NCBI RefSeq assembly: GCF_004363655.1
Contig: NZ_SNZH01000019.1
Location: 24,001 to 88,000, forward strand
Source: Tahibacter aquaticus
GTDB lineage: Bacteria > Pseudomonadota > Gammaproteobacteria > Xanthomonadales > Rhodanobacteraceae
Direction of reading: 5' to 3'
Length of the DNA stretch: 64,000 nt
Both the position numbers and the translations under genes were made by a program. Positions 38,761 through 50,008 of this stretch are shown here, one piece after another. How positions within the stretch are numbered: the stretch's first letter is position 1; each line of letters begins with the position of its first letter. A model generated the notes under the pieces. The model saw nothing but the letters and a program-made list of their open reading frames with translations. It searched no databases and had not been told where the DNA came from.

Positions 38761-38860
38761 CGCTGCGATGAGCGCAAGCGAATTGCACCGCGAGGTCTCG
38801 ACACCCGCGGCGAGCCCACGGGCATCCGGCGCAATTCGCTGTGCTCATCGCGCCCTACGC
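38761..38860. repeat. REP-like inverted pair inside the allantoin operon
   Basis: Left arm 38761-38794 (TGCGATGAGCGCAAGCGAAT core) and right arm 38827-38860 (inverted, GCAATTCGCTGTGCTCATCG core) face each other across 32 bases in the uraD-alc gap. The pair could form a stem in the mRNA. Confidence 0.8.
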
Positions 38861-38943
38861 AAGACCGGTTTGCTGCTGCCTCTCGACGTTTGTGCCGCCC
38901 CGAGGCAGGATCGGCATTCCCTTCCCGCATTAGGCTTTACCGC

Positions 38944-39954
38944 ATGGCCGTCGCCGCTGCCGATCCCAACGCCCCCGACTTCGTCCGCCGCTACGTCAAC
39001 CTCGCCGACGCGCGCCTGGGCGCCGCGGCACTGGCCGCCAGCGACGATTTCTTTGCCGACAAATCGCGCATGCTCAATCCAGATCCGGCCGTCTTCATCC
39101 CGGGCAAATACGACGACAACGGCAAGTGGATGGACGGCTGGGAAAGCCGGCGCAAGCGCATCAGCGGCCACGACTGGTGCGTGGTGCGCCTGGCCCGGCC
39201 CGGCCGCATCCACGGCGTCGACCTCGACACCAGCCACTTCACCGGCAACTACCCGCCGGCCGCTTCGCTCGAAGCCTGCTATCTCATTGGCAGCGATCCC
39301 GACGAACGGACCGAATGGACGCCGCTGCTGCCTTCGGTCAACCTGACCGGCAACAGCCACCACTACTTCGCCGTCAGCGACGACACGCCCTGCACCCACC
39401 TGCGCGTGAACCTCTACCCCGATGGCGGCCTGGCCCGTCTGCGCGTCTACGCCACACCGAAATTCGGCGGCGAAAGCGATGGCGACGATGGCCTGACCGA
39501 CCTCGTCGCCGCGCTCAACGGCGGCACCGTCGTCGCCGCCAACAACGAACACTTCGGCCCCGCCAGCCGCCTGCTGCTGCCCGGCCGCGGCCTCAACATG
39601 GGCGATGGCTGGGAAACCCGGCGCCGCCGCGAACCCGGCAACGACTGGTGCGTGATCGCGCTGGCCCTGCCCGGCATCGTCGAATCCATCGAAGTCGATA
39701 CCGCGCATTTCAAAGGCAACTATCCCGACCGCTGCTCGCTGCAAGGCGCGCAGGTGACCGGCGGCACGGCGCAATCTCTGGTCACGCAGTCGATGTTCTG
39801 GCCAGCACTGCTGCCCGAACAAAAATTGCAGATGGACCATCAGCATTTTTTCACGAGCGAAATACAGCCGCATGCGCCGGTGACCCATGTACGTTTCACT
39901 ATCCATCCCGACGGCGGCGTTTCGCGCCTGCGCCTGCGCGGCAAGCCTGCATGA
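38944..39954 (+). CDS. alc: Allantoicase
   Basis: A 336-residue protein made of two homologous jelly-roll domains (about 25-170 and 190-330). Each carries the paired signature '[20 protein letters not shown]' and '[20 protein letters not shown]', followed by '[15 protein letters not shown]' and '[15 protein letters not shown]'. It hydrolyses allantoate to ureidoglycolate and urea. It is separated from uraD by about 200 bases holding a REP-like pair, and its stop overlaps the next start (ATGA). Confidence 0.95.
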   Translation: MAVAAADPNAPDFVRRYVNLADARLGAAALAASDDFFADKSRMLNPDPAVFIPGKYDDNGKWMDGWESRRKRISGHDWCVVRLARPGRIHGVDLDTSHFTGNYPPAASLEACYLIGSDPDERTEWTPLLPSVNLTGNSHHYFAVSDDTPCTHLRVNLYPDGGLARLRVYATPKFGGESDGDDGLTDLVAALNGGTVVAANNEHFGPASRLLLPGRGLNMGDGWETRRRREPGNDWCVIALALPGIVESIEVDTAHFKGNYPDRCSLQGAQVTGGTAQSLVTQSMFWPALLPEQKLQMDHQHFFTSEIQPHAPVTHVRFTIHPDGGVSRLRLRGKPA

Positions 39955-40451
39955 ACCGATCTATCGCCCTGGCGGTGGAACCGCTGACGCGCGACGCCTT
40001 CGCGCCATTCGGCGACGTTATCGAAGCCGCATCGGCCGCCAGGACGTACGCGATCAATGCGGGCACGACCACCCGCTTCCACGACCTCGCCACCGTCGAT
40101 ACCGACCGCGAAGGCGGTCGTCCAATCGTGAGCCTGTTCCGCGCCCAGCCGCGCGAACTGCCGTTTACCGTAACCATGCTGGAACGCCATCCACTCGGCA
40201 GCCAGGCTTTTGTACCCGTATCGAAAAAGCCGTATCTCGTAGTCGTGGCCGAGACACCCGATGCCGTGCCACGCCTATTCCTGGCCCGCAACGGACAAGG
40301 CGTGAACTACCGCGCCGGCACCTGGCACCACCCGCTGCTGGCGCTGGGCGAGGTCAGCGATTTCCTCGTCATCGACCGCGGCGGACCAGGCAACAATTGC
40401 GATGAAGCGACACTGGCAGCGACATACCAGATCCCAGGAAATCTGGAATAA
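39951..40451 (+). CDS. allA: Ureidoglycolate lyase
   Basis: A 166-residue cupin-like enzyme that splits ureidoglycolate to glyoxylate and urea. Family blocks are '[15 protein letters not shown]', '[20 protein letters not shown]', '[16 protein letters not shown]' and '[17 protein letters not shown]'. It is translationally coupled to allantoicase and is the last gene of the plus-strand allantoin operon. Confidence 0.94.
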   Translation: MNRSIALAVEPLTRDAFAPFGDVIEAASAARTYAINAGTTTRFHDLATVDTDREGGRPIVSLFRAQPRELPFTVTMLERHPLGSQAFVPVSKKPYLVVVAETPDAVPRLFLARNGQGVNYRAGTWHHPLLALGEVSDFLVIDRGGPGNNCDEATLAATYQIPGNLE

Positions 40452-40492
40452 CGTCGACTATCCATTTTGAATCAGCAGCCTCTTTACCCCAG

Positions 40493-40720
<228 letters not shown>

Positions 40721-40764
40721 TACGCAGGGAAAACCCGCAGGGTCGCGACCAGGGATGGCCGCGA

Positions 40765-40904
40765 GTCGGCGCAGGGGACAGGATGTCCCCTGCGCCGACC
40801 GCCGTAGCGGCCTCGCGCCGTTTTGGGCCATGGAAGGCCCAAAACCGCGGCATCTGGGGTGCCCTTTCTCTTTGCCTTATCTCACTTTGGGCAAGCAAAG
40901 AGAA
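40765..40904. repeat. Cluster of three inverted repeats
   Basis: First is a perfect 16-base stem with a 3-base loop (40765-40780 and 40784-40799, arm GTCGGCGCAGGGGACA). Second is a 10-base stem GTTTTGGGCC with GGCCCAAAAC (40820-40829 and 40836-40845). Third is TTCTCTTTGC with GCAAAGAGAA (40866-40875 and 40895-40904). The first and third probably block transcription between allA and puuD. The third stem followed by a '...TCGCGCGCCGCAGGCGGGCG' tail is a common intergenic repeat in this bacterial order. Confidence 0.75.
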
Positions 40905-41122
40905 CGTAGGTCGCGCGCCGCAGGCGGGCGAAACCGCCTTTGCTTCTTGCTTCGAATCGAACACAGCCACGCGCCGCAGCTGGGCAAAATCGCTGTTTCC
41001 TGTGCCCGAAAAGCGGACCAGCAAGCAGAAAACACCGGCATTTACTCAAGACCAGCGAAGATCGACCCACAGCCAATCCAAATCAAACACACAAAACCAT
41101 CCCCCGCAGAAAACCGAGAAAC

Positions 41123-42334
41123 CTACTCCCCCGCCCACCGCGCCAAAACCGCGCGCTCCTCCTCACTCATACCCGTCAGATTCCCCGGCGGCATCACCCG
41201 CAAAACCCCGACCTGCCGCCCCACGATCGCCCTGTGCGACTCCAGTTCGAACGCGGTATCGAACACGATTCCCTTGGGCGCCGCCCCCATCAGCTGCGGA
41301 TGCGCCGAATGGCAGATCGCGCAGTGCTTGGCCACGACAGGCATCACCGCCGCCGTCTCCGGCAGCGGCCCGGCAACAACCGCAGCAATCGGCGCCGACG
41401 AAGCGGCAACGCTTGATGGCGCAGCAACCGTCGTACGGGGCAGCGGCCGTATCCAGGCAAATACGCCGAACAGCATCGCGGCACCGACGGCCAGCAGCGA
41501 CCAGGCACGCTCGCCGCTATGCCAGACCACGAAGAACTGCCGTAGCAAAGCCCCCGCCGCCATGAACGCCGCCAGCACCAGCCAGCCATCGGCATGCGCG
41601 TACGCGGTCGCGTAATGCGTACTCAGCATCGCGAACACGACCGGCAAGGTGAAATAGGTGTTGTGCACCGAGCGCTGCTTGCCGCGCCTGCCCGGCAGCG
41701 GGTCTGGCGCCTCGCCTTTCTCCAGCGCTGCGATGATCTTCTTCTGCCCCGGAATGATGACGAAGAACACATTCGCCGACATGATGCTGCCCAGCACCGC
41801 ACCGGCCAGCAGGAATGCGGCACGGCCGGCAAACAGGTGCGTCGCCGCATAGCACAGCAGCAGGACCAGGCCGGCGACGGCAACGCCAAGCATATCGTCG
41901 CGATCCTCGAGCAGGCGGCACAGTCCGTCGTAAAGCAGCCAGCCGATGAGCGGAAACGCCACGGCCGTGGCCACGGCCTGGGTCGGCGTCCAGGCCGCTA
42001 CGGCCGGGTCGATCAGGTAGATCTGCGGCGACAGCAGGTAGATCGCCGTGAACAGGGCGAAGCCCGACATCCACGTCGTATACGATTTCCATTTGGACCA
42101 ATGCACCTCTGCCGGCAATTGCAGCGGCGCGGGCAGGTATTTCTGCTTGCGGTAGAAACCGCCGCCGTGCACGGACCAGGACTCGCCGTAGAGGTTGCCC
42201 TCAGCCTCCTTCGGCGGCTTGAGGCCGCGGTCCAGCGCGACGAAGTAGAACGACTCGCCAATCCAGGCTATTGCTGCGACGACATGCAGCCAGCGCAGCA
42301 GGAAGGTCAGGCATTCGATGACGTAGTCGCTCAC
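41123..42334 (-). CDS. puuD: Membrane urate hydroxylase PuuD with cytochrome c domain
   Basis: A 403-residue protein. Seven to eight membrane helices span residues 8-305 ('WLHVVAAIAWIGESFYFVAL' at the start). A C-terminal cytochrome c domain carries the heme motif CAICH and a distal Met in 'RVMPPGN'. It oxidises urate to 5-hydroxyisourate and passes electrons to the respiratory chain, replacing soluble uricases. GTG start at 42334; the upstream HIU hydrolase ends 9 bases before it, so the two are co-transcribed. Confidence 0.93.
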   Translation of the reverse strand: MSDYVIECLTFLLRWLHVVAAIAWIGESFYFVALDRGLKPPKEAEGNLYGESWSVHGGGFYRKQKYLPAPLQLPAEVHWSKWKSYTTWMSGFALFTAIYLLSPQIYLIDPAVAAWTPTQAVATAVAFPLIGWLLYDGLCRLLEDRDDMLGVAVAGLVLLLCYAATHLFAGRAAFLLAGAVLGSIMSANVFFVIIPGQKKIIAALEKGEAPDPLPGRRGKQRSVHNTYFTLPVVFAMLSTHYATAYAHADGWLVLAAFMAAGALLRQFFVVWHSGERAWSLLAVGAAMLFGVFAWIRPLPRTTVAAPSSVAASSAPIAAVVAGPLPETAAVMPVVAKHCAICHSAHPQLMGAAPKGIVFDTAFELESHRAIVGRQVGVLRVMPPGNLTGMSEEERAVLARWAGE

Positions 42335-42343
42335 GCCCCGGCC

Positions 42344-42697
42344 TCAGCTGCCACGGTAAGTGCTGTAGGCAAACGGCGAGGCGAGCAGCGGCACGTGGTA
42401 GTGCGCCGAGGCATCGTGAATGCCGATGCGCAAGGTCACCACGTCGAGAAAGCGCGGCTGCGGCAGGTTTGCACCCAGTGCGGCGAAATAGTCGCCAACA
42501 TGGAAATCCAGCTCGTAGATGCCGGCCTGGAATTTGTAGTCCTGCAATAACGGCGAATCGATGCGGCCGTCGCTGTTGGTGGTAGCGCGCACCAGCATCA
42601 GACGCGCGCCGGCGACGATGCCATACAGTTCGATCGCGACGCCGGCAGCGGGCTTGCCGTTGGCGGTGTCGAGTACGTGCGTGGTCAGTTTGCCCAT
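42344..42697 (-). CDS. uraH: 5-hydroxyisourate hydrolase (transthyretin-like)
   Basis: A 117-residue transthyretin-fold enzyme that turns 5-hydroxyisourate into OHCU. The N-terminal 'LTTHVLDTANGKPAAGVAIE' (catalytic His) and the C-terminal signature 'PFAYSTYRGS' are both intact. GGGGAGA precedes the ATG. It sits between adenine deaminase (95 bases upstream) and puuD. Confidence 0.96.
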   Translation of the reverse strand: MGKLTTHVLDTANGKPAAGVAIELYGIVAGARLMLVRATTNSDGRIDSPLLQDYKFQAGIYELDFHVGDYFAALGANLPQPRFLDVVTLRIGIHDASAHYHVPLLASPFAYSTYRGS

Positions 42698-42792
42698 GGT
42701 TCTCCCCGCTGGCCGCGCGGCGGCCAGTCCTCGTTATGGTTCAGGTATTCAACGGTCGCCTTCGCCGGCGCCGGCCCATGCTGGCGGCGAAT

Positions 42793-45395
<2,603 letters not shown>

Positions 45396-45399
<4 letters not shown>

Positions 45400-47726
45400 G
45401 CCGCAAGCACGAAAGCGCCGGCGGTCATGTCAGCGGTCGCGCCGTGTATACCGACGAGCAGCATCCGCCTGCCGGCCTGCTCAGCCTGTGGCCGGTGCAG
45501 GCGCCGCACGCGCATGCGCGCATCCTGTCCGTCGACGCGACCGCGGCGCTGGCCATGCCTGGCGTGGTACGCGTGCTGACCGCGCACGATATACCGGGCG
45601 AAAACGATACCGGCCCCATCCTGCACGACGAACCGCTGATTGCAGGCGAACGGGTGCAGTTCTACGGCCAGCCGGTGGCCTGGGTAGTCGCCGCCGACGA
45701 AGCCCAGGCGCGCGCTGCGGCAAATTTGGTAAAAGTAAACTATGAAGCATTGCCGGCCCTGCTTACGCTGGAGCAGGCCATCGCGGCACAGTCCTTCCAC
45801 CTGCCGCCGGCCCAGGTCAGCCGCGGCGATGCCCTCACAGCGCTGGAGCTCGCGCCGCGGCGCGTATGCGGCGAGGTAAGCATCGGCGGACAGGATCATT
45901 TCTACCTGGAAACCCAGGCCAGCTGGGTGCAGATCGACGCCGAAGGACTGGTGCAGATCGTCGCCTCGACCCAGCACCCCACCGAAACCCAGATCATCGT
46001 CGCGCGCGTGCTAGGCATTGCCGCCAACCGCGTGGTCTGCCGCTGCCTGCGCATGGGCGGCGGCTTCGGCGGCAAGGAAACCCAGGCCAACCCGTTTGCC
46101 GCGATCGCGGCGCTGGCGGCCTGGCATACGCAACAGCCGGTACGCATCAAGCTGAGCCGCCAGCTCGACATGCAGCTGACCGGCAAGCGCCATCCTTTCC
46201 TGGCCCGCTACGAGGTCGGCTTCGACAGCAACGGCCTGCTGCAGGCCCTGTCGGTAAAGATCTACGCCGACGGTGGCTGGAGCGCCGACCTGTCGCCGCC
46301 GGTGCTGATGCGCGCCATGGTACATATCGACAACGCTTATTTTTGCCCAAATGTGCATATTGTCGGCCTGATCGGCAAGACCCATCTCGCCTCGAACACC
46401 GCGTTCCGCGGTTTCGGCGGGCCGCAGGGCATGCTGGTCGGCGAGGAAATCCTTGCGCGCATCGCCGCCGAACTGAACCTGCCCGCCGACGAGGTGCGCG
46501 AACGCAACTTTTATCGCACGGACGGCGACGGCAGCTGCAATTTCACGCCCTACGGCCAGCCCGTGGTGGACAACCACCTGGCCGAACTGTGGCAGCAGCT
46601 CAAGGCCAGCAGCGAGTTCGACGCGCGCCGCCAGGCCGTGGCGCGCCATAACGCCGCCCATGCGCACAGCAAGCGCGGCATTGCCATCACGCCGGTGAAG
46701 TTCGGCATTTCCTTCAACAAGACCGAATACAACCAGGCCGGCGCGCTGGTGCATATCTATACCGACGGCAGCATCCAGCTCAATCACGGCGGCACCGAGA
46801 TGGGCCAGGGCCTGCACACCAAGATGCTGGCGGTAGCCAGCCGCGTCCTCGGCGTGGATGTGGCGCGCATCCGCGTCATGGCCACCAGTACCGACAAAGT
46901 GCCGAATACCTCGGCCACGGCAGCGAGCAGCGGTTCGGACCTGAACGGCCAGGCAGTCAAAGCGGCCTGCGAAACCTTGCTGGCACGACTCCGGCCGGTG
47001 GCCGCGAGCATGCTCGGCGGCGCGGCGGAGCAAGTCTGTTTCACCGACGATGCGGTTTTCCTGCACGGCGGCGGCCGCCGGCTGGCCTTCGGCGATGTGG
47101 TGCATGCGGCCTACAACGCGCGCATCAGCCTGTCAGCCACGGGCTACTACCGCACGCCGGGGCTGAGCTGGGACCCGAAACAGGGCCGCGGCCACCCGTT
47201 CTACTACTACGCCTACGGCGCGGCCGTAGCAGAAGTGGAAGTCTGCGGTTTTAGCGGAGTACACCAGTTGCGCCGGGTCGACCTGCTGCACGACGTCGGC
47301 GAATCACTGGCAGAAGACATAGACCGCGGCCAGGTCGAAGGCGGCTTCGTACAGGGCCTGGGCTGGCTCACCTGCGAAGAGTTGCGCTGGAATGCCGCCG
47401 GCCGACTGCTGACCGACGCACCCAGCACCTACAAGATTCCGACCCTGGGCGAAGTACCGCGGGATTTCCGCGTCGCCCTGTTCCGCCGTTCGCAGGAACC
47501 GAGCACCGATGTGATCTTCGGCAGCAAAGGCGTGGGCGAGCCGCCGCTGATGCTGGCCCTGAGCGTGCGCGAGGCCTTGCGCGAAGCCGTCGCCGCGTTC
47601 GCCGCAGCAAACGTTGCAGTGCAGCTGGCATCGCCGGCCACGCCCGAGGCGATTTTCCAGGCAATCGAACAGGCACGGCAGAGCGCCGTACAGCCGGCGG
47701 CGGCGGCGCTGGATCTGGCGGATTGA
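45396..47726 (+). CDS. xdhB: Xanthine dehydrogenase large (molybdopterin-binding) subunit
   Basis: A 776-residue Mo-hydroxylase subunit: 'GHVSGRAVYTDE' at the N-terminus, Moco-binding 'RMGGGFGGKETQ', substrate-site 'LASNTAFRGFGGPQGM', 'GGTEMGQGLHTKM', and the active-site Glu in 'GSKGVGEPPLML'. It oxidises hypoxanthine to xanthine and urate. It is coupled to xdhA and followed directly by xdhC. Start by ATGA overlap; no earlier start is needed. Confidence 0.96.
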
Positions 47727-47728
47727 TC

Positions 47729-48589
47729 ATGGACGAGCCCTTGTTCCTGCGCCTGGCCGATTGGCTGCGGCGCGAGCCCGTCGTGCTGGCCAGTGTGATC
47801 GAGACACGCGGCGCCACCCCGCGCAAACGCGGCAGCCGCATGCTGATTGCGCGCGACAAGGCCGTCTTCAGTATCGGCGGCGGCCTGGCCGAGGCGCGCG
47901 TGATGGAGGCGGCGCGCGGCCTGCTCGCGGCGCACAGCGGTGCCGCGGCGCTGAGCATCGATCTCGATGGCGGACAGGGCGCGGCCGGTGTCTGCGGCGG
48001 CCGCATGCAGATCACGCTGCGGCGCTGGGCGGGCGAGGCCGACCTGGCCCTGGCCGAAGCGATCGCGCTGCAATTGCAGGCCGGCCAGACGGCAATCCTG
48101 CCGGCCCAGGACGAAATGCCGGCGCAGCGGCTGAATCCTAATCCGCGCCTGCTGATCGTCGGTGCCGGCCATTGCGGCCAGGCGCTGTACGAGCATGCGC
48201 AGCGGCTGGATTTCGATATTTTCGTATTCGACTCGCGCAACGAATGTTTCGCTGACGGCACGTTCGGCGGCGCCAGCATCCTGCGCGGCGGCTACGCGCA
48301 GCTGGCCGCGGTGATGGCCACGCAGCGCACGCGCTGCGCCGTGCTGCTCAACCGCGACTTCGCCGCCGACATCGCCACGCTCGACGTGCTCTGCCGCGAA
48401 CCGCCGGAGTTCCTCGGCATGATGGGCAGCCGCCGGCGCATCCGCCAGGTCACCGACGCCCTGCCCCAGTACGCCCGGGCCTTGCAGCGCCTGCAGGCAC
48501 CGATCGGCATCGACATCGACGCGGAGACACCGCACGAGATCGCCATCAGCATCCTGGCGCAGGTGATTGGCTTTCTGCGCAATCCGTAG
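47729..48589 (+). CDS. xdhC: XdhC (molybdenum cofactor insertion and sulfuration protein)
   Basis: A 286-residue XdhC/CoxI family chaperone that binds sulfurated molybdenum cofactor and inserts it into XdhB. N-terminal 'LASVIETRGATPRKRGSRML' and 'GGGLAEARVMEAAR' and C-terminal Rossmann half 'RLLIVGAGHCGQALYEHAQR', with 'FLGMMGSRRRIRQV', are all present. ATG at 47729 begins 2 bases after the xdhB stop. Confidence 0.95.
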   Translation: MDEPLFLRLADWLRREPVVLASVIETRGATPRKRGSRMLIARDKAVFSIGGGLAEARVMEAARGLLAAHSGAAALSIDLDGGQGAAGVCGGRMQITLRRWAGEADLALAEAIALQLQAGQTAILPAQDEMPAQRLNPNPRLLIVGAGHCGQALYEHAQRLDFDIFVFDSRNECFADGTFGGASILRGGYAQLAAVMATQRTRCAVLLNRDFAADIATLDVLCREPPEFLGMMGSRRRIRQVTDALPQYARALQRLQAPIGIDIDAETPHEIAISILAQVIGFLRNP

Positions 48590-48597
48590 ACCTTGCA

Positions 48598-48675
48598 GTG
48601 CACTTCGCTGCTCACGTCGCGCCCTGCAGTTCGTCGCTTTGGTAGGGTGTGATGAGCGCCAGCGAATTGCACCGC
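48598..48675. repeat. REP-like pair in the opposite arrangement
   Basis: Here the inverted arm comes first (48598-48630, CTCACGTCGCGCCCTGC core) and the direct arm second (48641-48675, GGGTGTGATGAGCGCCAGCG core). The arms point away from each other, unlike the three facing pairs in the window. Confidence 0.7.
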
Positions 48676-48841
48676 AGGACGATTGGCCATGCCGCACACC
48701 GAACCACGACGGCGTACTCCGATTTCGCGCCAGTCGCCGCAGCGACACCGGCCCGGACACGGCCAGGCCGCCTTGAAGCACTGCCGATACTGACACTGGT
48801 CGAATAGGACGGCCACACCGGCTTGTGGCACCCTTTGCGGC

Positions 48842-50008
48842 ATGAACCAACCCGTGCCTGCGCTGCGCCTGTCCAGTTTCTACTTCATGTATTACGCCAT
48901 CCTCGGCGCATTCACCCCGTACTGGAGCCTGTTTCTCAAGGACCACGGCCAGGATGCCGCCGCCATCGGCGTGCTCATGAGCCTGTGGTATGCCACGCGC
49001 ATCGTCGCGCCCAGCAGCTGGAACTGGCTGGCCGGGCGCTCGTCGCGGCCGATACGCTGGCTGCAGCTGGGCTGCTGCGTCAGCGTGGCCACGTTCTGCC
49101 TGTTCCTGCTGCCGCTGCAGTTCAGCGGGCTGTTCCTGGCCATGTGCATCTTCTGCTTTTTCCATAACGCAACCATGCCGCAATTCGAGGCGATTACCCT
49201 GTCGCATCTGCACGGCATCAGCGAGCGCTATGGCGCCATCCGCGTCTGGGGTTCGATCGGCTTCATCGGCGTGGTCGCGCTGTTCGGCCTGCTGCTGGAC
49301 CACGTGCCCATCGGCTACCTGCCGCTGCTGATGCTGCCGCTGCTGCTGGGCCTGACCACGTCGGCCTTCGTCAACGACTACGGCCCGGCCCAGCGCAGCG
49401 CCCTGCCGGCGGCCGGCGCCGAGTTCCGCCGCCGCCTGCGCCAGCCGGAAGTCGTCGCGTTCTTCGTCGTCTGCCTGCTGATGCAGATCTCGTTCGGGCC
49501 GCTGTATACATTTTTCGCGCTATACCTGGAGCAGCACGGCTACAAGCCCTCGGCACTGGGCATGTTCTGGTCCATCGGCGTGGCGGTGGAAGTGCTGGTG
49601 TTCTTCTATTCGCCGCGGCTGTTCCTGCGCTGGCCGGCGCAGACCGTGGTGCTGGTCGCCGTTGCCAGTGCCGCCGTGCGATGGCTGGTGACGGCGCTGT
49701 TTCCCGATTCGGTGCCACTGATGATCCTGGCCCAGATCACCCACGCGATCAATTTCGCCGCCTTCTTCGCCGGTGCCATGCAGCTGATGGCACAGTACTT
49801 TCCGGGGCCACTGGGGGGACATGGCCAGGGCGTGTTCTACGGCTTTTCCTCCGGCGTCGGCGGCGCTCTGGGTGCACTGATCGCCGGCCAGGCCTGGCGC
49901 ATCGGCGGCGGCAAGCTCGCCTTCGAAGTGGGCGCGGCCTTTGCCGCGGTCAGCGCGCTGATCGCCTGGCGCTGGCTGCGGCCACCGCGCGCGGCAACTC
50001 AGGCTTGA
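48842..50008 (+). CDS. MFS transporter (PPP/HcaT-like)
   Basis: A 388-residue inner-membrane carrier with about 12 helices and no soluble domains. The N-terminus 'LRLSSFYFMYYAILGAFTPY' and 'YGAIRVWGSIGFIGVVALFG' match the MFS_1-like group that includes the phenylpropionate permease HcaT. The substrate is not known. It lies after xdhC but has its own 250-base upstream region with a REP-like pair, so a role in purine uptake is only a guess. Its last bases overlap the convergent epmA stop by 10 bases. Confidence 0.85.
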   Translation: MNQPVPALRLSSFYFMYYAILGAFTPYWSLFLKDHGQDAAAIGVLMSLWYATRIVAPSSWNWLAGRSSRPIRWLQLGCCVSVATFCLFLLPLQFSGLFLAMCIFCFFHNATMPQFEAITLSHLHGISERYGAIRVWGSIGFIGVVALFGLLLDHVPIGYLPLLMLPLLLGLTTSAFVNDYGPAQRSALPAAGAEFRRRLRQPEVVAFFVVCLLMQISFGPLYTFFALYLEQHGYKPSALGMFWSIGVAVEVLVFFYSPRLFLRWPAQTVVLVAVASAAVRWLVTALFPDSVPLMILAQITHAINFAAFFAGAMQLMAQYFPGPLGGHGQGVFYGFSSGVGGALGALIAGQAWRIGGGKLAFEVGAAFAAVSALIAWRWLRPPRAATQA

